From positions 62,001 to 126,000 of the forward strand of contig NZ_WBMT01000030.1 in the NCBI RefSeq assembly GCF_008923185.1: a DNA stretch of 64,000 nt, given 5' to 3'. This DNA comes from Actinomadura rudentiformis (GTDB lineage: Bacteria > Actinomycetota > Actinomycetes > Streptosporangiales > Streptosporangiaceae). The notes under the pieces were generated by a model. The model ran no database searches. It saw only the letters and a program-made list of their open reading frames with translations, and was not told the DNA's origin. Below, piece by piece: positions 1-7,977 of this stretch. The translations under genes and the position numbers were made by a program. Position 1 is the stretch's first letter; every line of letters starts with the position of its first letter.

Positions 1-1259
1 GTCGCGGTTGCGGTGCCGACCGTGACCGTCGCGGTCAGCTTGACGGTGGTGCCGCCCGCGCCGGACGCGGGCCGGCGCACGACACCGGTCGTATCGACGA
101 TGCCGGGTTTCTCCGAGTCCCACGTGACGGTCGCGCTGTGGGCGCCGGTCGTGGGCAGTGTGAGGTTGCCGCGCACGTCGTCGATGTTGTGGACGACCAG
201 TGCCTCGGCGGCGGCGTCCGCCTTGCCCTGAGCGGTCAGGTCTGCCTTGACCGTGATCTCGAACGTCTTCGTCGCGGTGGACGCGCCACTGGTGAGCGTC
301 GCGGTCAGGGTGGCCCGGGCGTCAGGCCCGCCGGCGGGCGGACGGGTGACCTTCCCGGCCGCGGTGATGACGGAGGCGTCACTGGTCTTCCACGTGATCG
401 CTGAGCCGGCGTCCCCGGTGGCGGGAAGGGTGAGGTCGGTGGTGACGGCACCGGTGTCACCCAGAGAGAGCGACTGGCGGTCCTGCGCGACGACGGTCTC
501 GGTGACCGGGGTGGCCATTGTCTGGACCTCGGTGGCAGCGAGCGCCCGATTGTAGATCCGGAAGTCGCGGAGCTTGCCCTTGAAGAACGTGTCGCCGGTG
601 TAGAGGGAGCGGCCGAGGTAGTTGGCGGTGGTGACGCCGCCGCCGATCGAGCCCGGTGTGATGGTGACGCCGGTCTTGCGGGCCACCTCGACACCGTCGA
701 GGTAGAGCACCGCGGTGCCGCTGGCGAGGGTGTAGTCCAGATGCTTCCAGACGCCCCGAATCAGATTCCCGCCGCCGCTCGTGGTCTGCTCGGTCGACCA
801 GTTTCCGGTGGCCAGCGACGTCCGGTAGGCGTTGCCCGTGGTGAACAGGTAGCCGTCGCCGTGCCCGGTCGAGGGGGACGTGTTGCCCATCCCGTAGATG
901 AAGTAGGGCGTGGCCTGGGAGGGATCGATGAGCACGTCGGCGGAGACGGTGATGTCGGTCAGTCCGCTCAGCACGTTGTCGGGCATCTTGACGTAGGTGT
1001 CGGACCCGTTGAATCCGAGTCCCTGCGTTCCAGCCCAGGCAGCGGTTCCGTTGACGCTCCCGTTCCGGCCGTTGCCGGAGGCGTCGGCGGCGACCGTTCC
1101 GGAGCTCTCGTCGAGCTTGTAGCGGAGCACCAGCCCCTCGGTCACGTCCTCAGCGTGGGCGGGGGCGTGGGCCTGGGCGGGGGTGGCGGGAAGGACGGGG
1201 AGGACGGGCAGGGCGAGCGAGGCGACAGCGCAGACGAGTGCGGCCATGCGTACACGCAT
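1..1259 (-). CDS. Secreted LamG / bacterial-Ig domain protein, likely N-terminus of a glycosidase (partial)
   Basis: Runs off the left edge, so only about 419 N-terminal residues are visible. An ATG start is followed by a hydrophobic signal peptide ending near a proline/alanine-rich AQAHA site. Residues about 45-235 form a LamG (concanavalin-like) jelly roll with the usual LDESSGT and YLDGVEVA landmarks and a closing DFRIYNRAL motif. Two atrophied bacterial Ig modules follow, each built as (S/T)-x-W-K/D-x-S. In actinomycetes this architecture usually precedes a GH43, GH127 or related arabinosidase/xylosidase catalytic domain, which lies outside the window. The product is exported. Two LacI-type operators sit directly upstream, suggesting sugar-responsive control. 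The catalytic activity is inferred only from the family pattern. Confidence 0.75.
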   Translation of the reverse strand, partial: MRVRMAALVCAVASLALPVLPVLPATPAQAHAPAHAEDVTEGLVLRYKLDESSGTVAADASGNGRNGSVNGTAAWAGTQGLGFNGSDTYVKMPDNVLSGLTDITVSADVLIDPSQATPYFIYGMGNTSPSTGHGDGYLFTTGNAYRTSLATGNWSTEQTTSGGGNLIRGVWKHLDYTLASGTAVLYLDGVEVARKTGVTITPGSIGGGVTTANYLGRSLYTGDTFFKGKLRDFRIYNRALAATEVQTMATPVTETVVAQDRQSLSLGDTGAVTTDLTLPATGDAGSAITWKTSDASVITAAGKVTRPPAGGPDARATLTATLTSGASTATKTFEITVKADLTAQGKADAAAEALVVHNIDDVRGNLTLPTTGAHSATVTWDSEKPGIVDTTGVVRRPASGAGGTTVKLTATVTVGTATA

Positions 1260-1283
1260 GAGCTTCTCCGTTGGGGGGTACGG

Positions 1284-1299
1284 ATGTTAGCGCAAACAT
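1284..1299. promoter_or_regulatory. LacI-type operator, GTTAGCGCAAAC class
   Basis: ATGTTAGCGCAAACAT is an almost perfect palindrome (one mismatched pair) centred on GCGC, typical of LacI/GalR operators. It lies 25 bp upstream of the start of the leftward LamG gene, where a repressor would block its promoter. It differs from the TCGAATCGG operators near the local lacI, so a different LacI-family protein encoded elsewhere probably binds it. Confidence 0.55.
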
Positions 1300-1359
1300 T
1301 CAGAAGCAAGTGCCTGGAGTATTCCCGCGACAGGGCAGCGGGTCAATGCCTCATCCAGA

Positions 1360-1375
1360 GTGATTGCGTAAACAT
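1360..1375. promoter_or_regulatory. Second, weaker GCG(C/T)AAACAT operator
   Basis: Shares GCGTAAACAT with the GCGCAAACAT of the site at 1284-1299, 76 bp away, with a degenerate left half. Paired sites at this spacing are common for looping LacI-family repressors. Assignment rests on similarity to the stronger site only. Confidence 0.35.
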
Positions 1376-1431
1376 GCCTTCCCCGAGCGAGCGGGACGTC
1401 GGCCTCGACGCCCCGCTCGGGCCGCGTTGGC

Positions 1432-1448
1432 TCGAATCGGTTCGATTC
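1432..1448. promoter_or_regulatory. Operator for the local LacI regulator (copy 1)
   Basis: Contains TCGAATCGGTTCGA and a perfect 6-bp inverted repeat GAATCG-GTT-CGATTC at 1434-1448. The same core occurs at 2511 and, inverted, at 2630. It lies just past the lacI stop codon and about 170 bp upstream of the LamG gene, so it could act on that gene. Confidence 0.6.
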
Positions 1449-1460
1449 GTCGATGCGTGG

Positions 1461-2474
1461 TCAGCGGCCGGGGGCCGGGCCGGTGCTGGAGCGCAGGGAG
1501 ATGGCCGGGGTCAGCAGCAGGTGCCGGGGCGGGGTGTCGGAGCGGGAGATCTTTTCGATCAGCAGCTCGACGGCGCGGGCGCCCATGTCGGTGGCGAGGA
1601 CGTCGGCGGCCGTCAGCGGGGGGCGGAAGTTCTCGGCCCAGTGCTGAGCGGCGACGCCGGTGACCGAGAAGTCGCGCGGCACGACCATGTCGGCCTGTTC
1701 CAGGGCCCGCTGGATGCCGGGCAGCGCGGCTTCGTTGATGGTGGCCACGGCGGTGACGTCCGGTTGGGTCTCCAGGATCCGGCGCATGCAGGATTCGCCG
1801 GAGACGATGTCGTCGCCGCAGCAGACGTCGGTGCCGTCGATCCCGCGCTCCGCGACGGCCTCGGTGAAGCCGGTCAGCGCACGGTGGGCCGGGCCGTAGC
1901 CGGCCGCCGCCAGTTCGGCGGATCTGTTGATCAACGCGATGTGCCGATGCCCGAGGTCGGCGAGATGGTGCACGCAGCGGGCGATGAGGCCGGCGTAGTC
2001 GACGTCCACCCAGGTCATGTCGTCGGGCTCGGCGGTACGCCCGATGCCCACGAACGGCACCGCGGCCTGCTGGAGCCGGGTGACCCGTGCGTCCTCAAGG
2101 CGGATCTCCATGAGGATCACGCCGTCGACGCGGCGCCCGGTGACGACCCGTTCGAACGAGCGGTCGTGGTCGCCGCCGGAGGGCGACAGCAGCACGTCCA
2201 GGTCGGCGCGGGCCGCCGCGTCCATGACACTGGCGACGAAGTCGAGCTGCATGTCGGTCAGCCGCCGTCCCGCCGGCGGTATGACGAGCCCGATGGTGCG
2301 GGTCCGGCCCTCCTTCAACGCGCGCGCGGCGGCGTTGGGCCGGTAGTCCAGCTCGTCGATGACCTCCTGGATACGGCGGCGCGTCGCCTCCGACACGGCG
2401 CGCTTCCCGCTCAGCGCGTAGGAGACGGTGCTGCGCGAGACGCCCGCCCTACGGGCGATCTCCCCGATGTTCAC
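1461..2474 (-). CDS. LacI-family transcriptional repressor
   Basis: Sugar-responsive DNA-binding repressor, 337 residues, the usual family length. The N-terminus carries the LacI helix-turn-helix (NIGEIARRAGVSRSTVSYAL) and hinge (VIDELDYRPNAAARALK), followed by a type-1 periplasmic-binding-like effector domain. I chose the GTG at 2474 because GAGGGGAG precedes it and the protein begins right at the HTH. An in-frame ATG at 2555 would add 27 unrelated residues and place the operator at 2511 inside the gene. The regulator is divergent from the sugar ABC transporter at 2757 and almost certainly controls it through the operators at 2511 and 2630. Confidence 0.93.
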   Translation of the reverse strand: MNIGEIARRAGVSRSTVSYALSGKRAVSEATRRRIQEVIDELDYRPNAAARALKEGRTRTIGLVIPPAGRRLTDMQLDFVASVMDAAARADLDVLLSPSGGDHDRSFERVVTGRRVDGVILMEIRLEDARVTRLQQAAVPFVGIGRTAEPDDMTWVDVDYAGLIARCVHHLADLGHRHIALINRSAELAAAGYGPAHRALTGFTEAVAERGIDGTDVCCGDDIVSGESCMRRILETQPDVTAVATINEAALPGIQRALEQADMVVPRDFSVTGVAAQHWAENFRPPLTAADVLATDMGARAVELLIEKISRSDTPPRHLLLTPAISLRSSTGPAPGR

Positions 2475-2510
2475 ATCGCTCCCCTCGCCGGTGTGCTTCC
2501 CGACTGAGTG

Positions 2511-2524
2511 TCGAATCGGTTCGC
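2511..2524. promoter_or_regulatory. LacI operator in the lacI promoter (copy 2)
   Basis: TCGAATCGGTTCGC, identical over 13 bases to the site at 1432. It lies 37 bp upstream of the chosen lacI start, consistent with autoregulation. Confidence 0.65.
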
Positions 2525-2629
2525 CAACGCTAGGCGTGGCTCCTTGGCCTGTCAACGCCGCCGACCAGCATAACTGGGCGATCTCAGCTCGAAGTATTGA
2601 CTTGGATCACACTGCCATCCTACGTTCTG

Positions 2630-2643
2630 TCGAACCGATTCGC
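2630..2643. promoter_or_regulatory. LacI operator upstream of the sugar ABC operon (copy 3)
   Basis: TCGAACCGATTCGC is the reverse complement of the core seen at 2511 and lies 114 bp before the binding-protein start. It sits close after a possible -35/-10 pair (TTGACT around 2598, TACGTT around 2621), so repressor binding there would block transcription. The promoter boxes are a visual guess. Confidence 0.65.
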
Positions 2644-2756
2644 TCGATGGTGCGCAACACGGCGGAAACGGTCCGGAAACACGTCCGGACCGGTGCCGTG
2701 TCATCGGCCCCCGGCCTTGCGGGAGCGGCTCGGGTCTGCGCCTGAGGAGGAGAACC

Positions 2757-4007
2757 ATGAACACAAGGATCGCGCGGCGCCGGACACTCGGGGCGGGTTT
2801 GGCCGCGCTCGTCCTGACGGGCGGGCTCGTCGCGTGCGGCGGCGGTGAGGGCGGGTCCGGCGGTGCCGGGTCGGGCACCTACACCATGTGGGACCCCTAC
2901 CCGCAGTTCGATGACACGTCAGCCTGGGTGAAGCTGCTGAAGGACTGCGGCACCAAGGCCGGGGTCACGGTGAAGCGCACCGGTTACGACACCAGCGACC
3001 TGACCAACAAGGCGATGCTGGCGGCGCAGCAGGGCAACGCTCCCGACGTGCTCATCATCGACAACCCGGTCGTGTCCTCGCTGGCCGAGGCCGGCGTCCT
3101 CACCACCACCGAGGACGTGAAGATCGACACTTCCGCGATCGACACCAACCTGCTCGGTGCGGGCCAGATGGACGGCAAGACCTACGGCGTCCCCATCGGC
3201 GCCAACACCTTGGCGCTCTACTACAACAAGGACGTCCTGAAGAAGGCCGGGGTCGACATCGCGTCGGTCAAGGACTGGCCTTCCCTGAACGCGGCGCTGG
3301 CCAAGGTCAAGGGGGCCGGCAAGAAGGGCATCACCTTCTCGGCGGTCGGCACCGAGGAGGGCAGCTTCCAGTTCCTTCCCTGGTTCTGGGGCTCGGGCGC
3401 CGCGCTGACCAAGATGGACTCCCCGCAGGCCGTCGCGGCGGTGTCGCTGTGGACCGACTGGCTGAAGAAGGGGTACGCCCCCAACTCGGTCATCAACAAC
3501 ACCCAGACCACGAGCTGGCAGGAGTTCGCCACGGGGGACTACGCGTTCGCCGAGAACGGCACCTGGCAGCTGGCCAACGCCAAGAAGGCCGGCTTCGACT
3601 ACGGCATCATCCCGATCCCGGGCGTCAACGGCGGCACCGCGCCCGCACCGACCGGCGGCGAGTTCGTGACCGTCCCGGTGCAGAAGCAGACCGGTCGCTA
3701 CGCCACCTCCCTGAAGCTGATGGAGTGCCTGACCAGCACCGACAACCTGTTCGCCACGGACAACACGCTGTCCTATGTCGCCCCGACCGCGGCGGTGCAG
3801 GCCAAGCAGGTGGCGGCCAACCCCGACCTCAAGGTGTGGGTGGACGCGGTCAAGGCGGCCAAGGGCCGGACCGGCGACAACCTCGGCACCAAGTACCCGA
3901 AGATCTCCGAGCAGATGTGGACCGCGGTCCAGGCGGCGCTCAGCGGCAAGGCGTCGCCGCAGGACGCGCTGACCAAGGCGCAGACCGCGGCCGCGAACGC
4001 CCAGTGA
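2757..4007 (+). CDS. Sugar ABC transporter substrate-binding lipoprotein
   Basis: Extracellular solute-binding protein of the carbohydrate uptake (CUT1, family 1) class, 416 residues. A basic N-region and hydrophobic stretch end in the lipobox LVAC, with Cys27 as the lipidation site, followed by a glycine-rich linker. The mature part has a typical maltose-binding-like fold pattern, including the NTQTTSWQEFATGDYAFAEN segment and the closing TAVQAALSGKASPQDAL helix. GAGGAGGAG precedes the ATG. It heads an operon with two permeases and a glycosidase. No ATPase gene is present, so a shared MsiK-type ATPase is probably used. The ligand is unknown; an oligosaccharide fitting the downstream GH63-like enzyme is likely. 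Confidence 0.93.
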   Translation: MNTRIARRRTLGAGLAALVLTGGLVACGGGEGGSGGAGSGTYTMWDPYPQFDDTSAWVKLLKDCGTKAGVTVKRTGYDTSDLTNKAMLAAQQGNAPDVLIIDNPVVSSLAEAGVLTTTEDVKIDTSAIDTNLLGAGQMDGKTYGVPIGANTLALYYNKDVLKKAGVDIASVKDWPSLNAALAKVKGAGKKGITFSAVGTEEGSFQFLPWFWGSGAALTKMDSPQAVAAVSLWTDWLKKGYAPNSVINNTQTTSWQEFATGDYAFAENGTWQLANAKKAGFDYGIIPIPGVNGGTAPAPTGGEFVTVPVQKQTGRYATSLKLMECLTSTDNLFATDNTLSYVAPTAAVQAKQVAANPDLKVWVDAVKAAKGRTGDNLGTKYPKISEQMWTAVQAALSGKASPQDALTKAQTAAANAQ

Positions 4008-4029
4008 CCGTGGACGGGACATCGATCCG

Positions 4030-5064
4030 ATGAACCACACGACACGGGCACGCTCACGACCGTCTGTGCGTGGCCTGGACGGGGAGGCCGCAGCCTCCCC
4101 GTCCCGGGTCCGCAAGCGGCGGGGGCAACACGGGCAACGCGGGCGGCAGCGGGCCATGCGGAGGCCGAGGGCCACGCGGCGGCCACGTGCCACGACGTGG
4201 GCAGGCTGGGCCTTCCTGGCACCGTTGACCGTCTACCTGCTCCTGTTCTTCGCCTACCCGCTCTACCGCAACCTCGACCTGAGCCTGCGCGACTACAACG
4301 TCCGTTCGTTCGTGCAGGGCGGCGCGGAGTTCGCCGGCCTGGACAACTACCGGAAGGTGCTGGAGGACCCGGCCTTCGTCCCCGCGCTGACGCACACGGC
4401 CGTGTTCACGGTGGTCTGCCTGGTCGTCCAGTTCACGATCGGGCTTGCGCTGGCGGTGTTCTTCAGCCGTTCGTTCCGCCTGTCGGTGACGCTGCGCGGG
4501 CTGTTCCTGGTGCCCTGGCTGCTGCCGCTGATCGTCTCGGCGTCCACCTGGGCGTGGATGCTCAACAGCGACTCGGGTGTGGTCAACTCCGCGCTGAGCC
4601 TGGTCGGGGTGGGCCCGGTCAACTGGCTCACCTCGCCGGACTGGTCCCTGGCCTCTGTGATCATCGCCAACATCTGGATCGGCGTCCCGTTCAACCTGGT
4701 CATGCTCTACAGCGGCCTGCAGAACATCCCGGCCCAGCTGTACGAGGCCGCAGCCATCGACGGGGCCGGCGGCTGGCGGCAGTTCTGGAGCATCACGCTC
4801 CCGCTGCTGCGCCCGGTCACCGCGATCACACTGCTGCTGGGGCTGGTCTACACCGTGAAGGTCTTCGACATCATCTGGATCATGACCAGGGGCGGCCCGG
4901 CGGACTCGTCGGCCACCCTCGCCACCTGGTCGTACCGGCTCGGCTTCGGCAACACGCTGCCCGCCTTCGGTCCCGGCGCGGCGGTCGGCAACCTGCTCAT
5001 CGTGATCACCCTGATCGCGGGGCTGGTCTATCTGCGCGTGGAACGAAGGCGGTACGCGTCATGA
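4030..5064 (+). CDS. Sugar ABC transporter permease (MalF-like)
   Basis: Integral membrane component of the CUT1-type importer. Six or so transmembrane segments start at about residue 58 (WAFLAPLTVYLLLFF), and the EAA loop that contacts the ATPase is YEAAAIDGAGGWRQFWSITLPLL. The first 55 residues are an arginine-rich tail with no strong ribosome-binding site, so translation may instead start at the ATG at 4156. It lies 22 bp downstream of the binding-protein gene and overlaps the next permease by 4 bp (ATGA). Confidence 0.9.
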   Translation: MNHTTRARSRPSVRGLDGEAAASPSRVRKRRGQHGQRGRQRAMRRPRATRRPRATTWAGWAFLAPLTVYLLLFFAYPLYRNLDLSLRDYNVRSFVQGGAEFAGLDNYRKVLEDPAFVPALTHTAVFTVVCLVVQFTIGLALAVFFSRSFRLSVTLRGLFLVPWLLPLIVSASTWAWMLNSDSGVVNSALSLVGVGPVNWLTSPDWSLASVIIANIWIGVPFNLVMLYSGLQNIPAQLYEAAAIDGAGGWRQFWSITLPLLRPVTAITLLLGLVYTVKVFDIIWIMTRGGPADSSATLATWSYRLGFGNTLPAFGPGAAVGNLLIVITLIAGLVYLRVERRRYAS

Positions 5065-5879
5065 CCGTGACCAGAAGCTGGTGGAGGACGCTGCTCGGGC
5101 TGGCGCTCACGGCGGTCATGTTGTTCCCGGTCTACTGGATGATCAACGTGTCGTTCACCCGGGACCGGGACATGCGCAAGAGCCCGCCGAACTGGTTCCC
5201 CATGGACGGCACGCTCGACGGCTACCGGGCGGTCCTGGACCAGCAGCTGCCCTATCTCGGCACCAGCCTGCTCGTCGGGCTGGGCACGGTGGCGCTGACG
5301 GTGGCCATCGCCGCCCCTGCCGGGTACTCGCTGGCGAAGCTGCGTCCTGCCGGAGGCGGGCTGCTCGGGTTCGTGCTGCTGATCGCGCAGATGATCCCCG
5401 CGATCATCATGGCGATGGGCTTCTACGCCATCTACCTGAGGCTGGGCGTGCTCAACACCGTCGGCGGCTTGATCATCGCGGACTCCACCATCGCCGTCCC
5501 GTTCGGCGTGCTCGTCTACACCGCGTTCATGTCCGCGATCCCGGAGGAGCTGATCCAGGCCGCCAAGATCGACGGAGCGGGCGCGCTGCGCACGTTCTGG
5601 TCGGTGGTCATGCCGGTGAGCCGCAACGCCACCATCACCGTGTCGCTGTTCGCGTTCCTGTGGGCGTGGTCGGACTTCGTGTTCGCCTCCACCCTCGACG
5701 GGGGCGGGACGCTGCGCCCCATCACGCTCGGGATCTACCACTACATCGGCAACAACAACCAGGAGTGGAACGCGATCATGGCGACCGCGGTCGTGGCGTC
5801 GGTTCCGGCCACGGTGCTGCTCGTCATCGCGCAACGCTACGTCGCCGCGGGAGTGACCTCGGGGGCCGTCAAGGACTAG
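5061..5879 (+). CDS. Sugar ABC transporter permease (MalG-like)
   Basis: Second permease of the CUT1 importer, 272 residues. Predicted membrane helices begin at residue 8 (LLGLALTAVMLFPVYWMI), and the EAA motif is IQAAKIDGAGALRTFWSVVMPV. The ATG lies inside the ATGA overlap with the upstream permease, giving translational coupling. It ends with the family-typical ...QRYVAAGVTSGAVKD tail, in which the glycine-alanine-valine-lysine turn is conserved. Confidence 0.93.
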   Translation: MTVTRSWWRTLLGLALTAVMLFPVYWMINVSFTRDRDMRKSPPNWFPMDGTLDGYRAVLDQQLPYLGTSLLVGLGTVALTVAIAAPAGYSLAKLRPAGGGLLGFVLLIAQMIPAIIMAMGFYAIYLRLGVLNTVGGLIIADSTIAVPFGVLVYTAFMSAIPEELIQAAKIDGAGALRTFWSVVMPVSRNATITVSLFAFLWAWSDFVFASTLDGGGTLRPITLGIYHYIGNNNQEWNAIMATAVVASVPATVLLVIAQRYVAAGVTSGAVKD

Positions 5880-5949
5880 CCACCTGCCCACAGCCCCTCC
5901 GCCGAACGCAACAGCGCTCCTGGCCCAATCCCACCACGCCACAACGCGT

Positions 5950-5963
5950 TCGGTTCGGTTCAG
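5950..5963. promoter_or_regulatory. Possible degenerate LacI operator before the glycosidase
   Basis: TCGGTTCGGTTCAG matches 11 of 14 positions of the TCGAATCGGTTCGA operator and lies 68 bp upstream of the chosen glycosidase start. Only moderately convincing. Confidence 0.35.
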
Positions 5964-6030
5964 CACGCCCGTGAACGTCACGCGCACACCCGCCCGGTCG
6001 CGCGTCGCCGCAGAAGTGAGAGTTCCCCCG

Positions 6031-7785
6031 ATGACGTCCCCGATCACCGCCGTCCCCTCGTCCCCCTCGTTCTCCGTGGCCGAGATCCCGTTCAGCCATC
6101 ACGGATCCTGGTTCGACATCTCACCCGTGATCGCCGAGAAGACCTACGCCGACGACCTGCACCTGGTCTCCCACCAGACCGGATTGCACCCGGTGCTCCG
6201 GCTCGTCCCCACCGACGGTGACGACCGGGTCGACGCCACGGTCACCGCGACCCCGGCCCTGCTCAGCTGGGTCCACGGCACGGGACGCGTCGAGCTGGCG
6301 TACGAGAACGCCGACACCATCCGGGTGCGCGGCCGCGCGCTGGGCATGCGGATCGTCGCGGCGAACCCGACCCTCACCCCGTTCAGCGGCCCCTACTTCT
6401 TCCGTGACCCCGTCGACGGCGCGTACGTGTTCACCCTCTACGAGACCGGACGCCGCTACCGGATCACTCCGATCGCCGGGCCGCCCGGCGCCGCTCCGGG
6501 GACGCAGGAGCTGGGCTCGGCCGAACGCGGCCTGGTCTTCCCCGCCGACCGGGAATGGGAGGTGGTGATCGAGGAGTACGAGACGGCGCGCCCGCCCTAC
6601 ACCCCACAGGCGCCGTTCGAGGAGGTCGCGCGCGCCGCCCACGACCGGTTCGCCGCGTTCACCGACGCGATCGCCCCCTGGCGCAGCGCCGCCACGCCCG
6701 CCGCGGAACTGGCGGCCTATGTGCTCTGGTCGGCGACGGTGCGCCCGGCCGGATTCCTGGCCCGGCCGGGCGTGCTGATGTCCAAGCACTGGATGGACAA
6801 GGTCTGGAGCTGGGACCACTGCTTCAACGCCATCGCCCTCGGAGAGGGAGCTCCTGGCCTGGCCGTGGACCAGTTCCAGCTGCCCTTCGACCACCAGGAC
6901 CCCGCCGGAGCGCTGCCCGACTCGGTCACCCATTCGGAGATCCTCTACAACTTCGTCAAACCGCCCATCCATGGCTGGGCCCTGCATCACCTGCGCGAAC
7001 GGCTCCCCGAGGACCTCGACCGGGACACCCTGGCGCAGCTCTACCAGCGGCTGGTCGCATGGACCGATTTCTGGCTGACCGCCCGGCGCGCTCCGGGACA
7101 GCCGCTGCCGCACTACCAGCACGGCAACGACAGCGGCTGGGACAACGCGACCACCTTCGACCCGGAGCGGGTCATCCAGTCCGCCGACCTGGCCGCCTTC
7201 CTGGTCTTGCAGCTGCGCTGCCTCGCCGTTCTGGCCGCCGACCTCGGCGAGGACGACGCGACCTGGACCGCGGCCGCCGACCGGCTGCGCGGCGACCTGA
7301 TCGACCGGCTGTGGGACGGCGACGCCTTCACCGCCCGCGGTGTCGGCACGGGGCGTACCTGGGCCACCTCCAGCCTGCTGGACCTGATGCCGATCGTGCT
7401 CGGCGAGGAGCTGCCGCGCGAGGTCGCCGCCGTGCTGGCCGGACGGATCAAGGCGCACCTCACCGACTACGGGCTGGCGACGGAGCTGCCGTCCTCGCCG
7501 CACTACCAGCCCGACGGCTACTGGCGCGGCCCGATCTGGGCGCCCGCCACCGTTCTCATCGAGGACGGCCTGCGCCGCGCCGGGTTCACCGAGCTCGCCG
7601 ACGACGTCAGCGCCCGGTTCCGCGCCCTGTGCGAGAGGTCGGGATTCGCCGAGAACTTCGACGCGCTCACCGGCGCGGGTCTGCGGGACCGCGCCTACAC
7701 CTGGACCGCCAGCGGTTACCTCATCCTCGCCGCCGCCCATGAACGGCGCCGCGCGGATGCCCCACCCCCCACCACGGCGCCCTAA
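6031..7785 (+). CDS. GH63/MGH1-like glycoside hydrolase, (alpha/alpha)6 barrel
   Basis: Probable cytoplasmic exo-glycosidase of about 584 residues, with no signal peptide. The second half has the alpha-toroid signature of GH63 and mannosylglycerate-hydrolase-like enzymes: MDKVWSWDHCFNA with an aspartate in the WSWD motif, HGNDSGWDNATTFD, and YWRGPIWAP. The first 200 residues form a beta-sandwich-like N-domain. I prefer the ATG at 6031, after GTGAG, to the GTG at 5971 because the conserved part starts near FSVAEIPFSHHGSWFD. It follows the ABC permeases and would cleave the imported glycoside. Substrate specificity cannot be read from the sequence. Confidence 0.85.
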   Translation: MTSPITAVPSSPSFSVAEIPFSHHGSWFDISPVIAEKTYADDLHLVSHQTGLHPVLRLVPTDGDDRVDATVTATPALLSWVHGTGRVELAYENADTIRVRGRALGMRIVAANPTLTPFSGPYFFRDPVDGAYVFTLYETGRRYRITPIAGPPGAAPGTQELGSAERGLVFPADREWEVVIEEYETARPPYTPQAPFEEVARAAHDRFAAFTDAIAPWRSAATPAAELAAYVLWSATVRPAGFLARPGVLMSKHWMDKVWSWDHCFNAIALGEGAPGLAVDQFQLPFDHQDPAGALPDSVTHSEILYNFVKPPIHGWALHHLRERLPEDLDRDTLAQLYQRLVAWTDFWLTARRAPGQPLPHYQHGNDSGWDNATTFDPERVIQSADLAAFLVLQLRCLAVLAADLGEDDATWTAAADRLRGDLIDRLWDGDAFTARGVGTGRTWATSSLLDLMPIVLGEELPREVAAVLAGRIKAHLTDYGLATELPSSPHYQPDGYWRGPIWAPATVLIEDGLRRAGFTELADDVSARFRALCERSGFAENFDALTGAGLRDRAYTWTASGYLILAAAHERRRADAPPPTTAP

Positions 7786-7800
7786 GGAGGACACGCGCCC

Positions 7801-7977
7801 ATGTCCAGAGGAAGACCCTTCGCGGCCTGGCTCGCCACGGCCGGGCTGCTGCGCACCGTCTGCACCAAGGCGCAGGACGGCCCGCAGCACCCGGGCGCGG
7901 ACGCGCTCGAGCGCCGCGGCAGGGCCGCAGCGGCCCGCACGATGATCACGGGCGTGATACAGGTCACTACTTGGTGA
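7801..7977 (+). pseudogene. 5' fragment of a gene cut by the IS element
   Basis: A strong AAGGAGGA site precedes an ATG, followed by a short hydrophobic stretch (FAAWLATAGLL) and about 50 codons with strong G/C third-position bias. The frame closes with TGA at 7975 inside the left end of the TnpB element. This is probably the original start of the secreted carbohydrate-binding gene whose 3' part lies at 9288-10508. The join cannot be proved here, and some coding sequence may also have been lost because the downstream part starts in mid-domain. Confidence 0.5.

Noticed and set aside
741..2507. Long open frame on the + strand opposite the LamG and lacI genes
   Set aside because: Lacks family similarity, is antisense to well-supported genes and arises from GC-rich codon bias; the same holds for many long antisense frames such as 6121-7980, 34557-36554 and 61537-63840.
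7945..7958. Perfect inverted repeat ATCACG-GG-CGTGAT near the IS left end
   Set aside because: Could be part of the IS left end or of the host gene, but it is short, lies outside the clearer hairpin at 7963-7978, and supports no separate feature.
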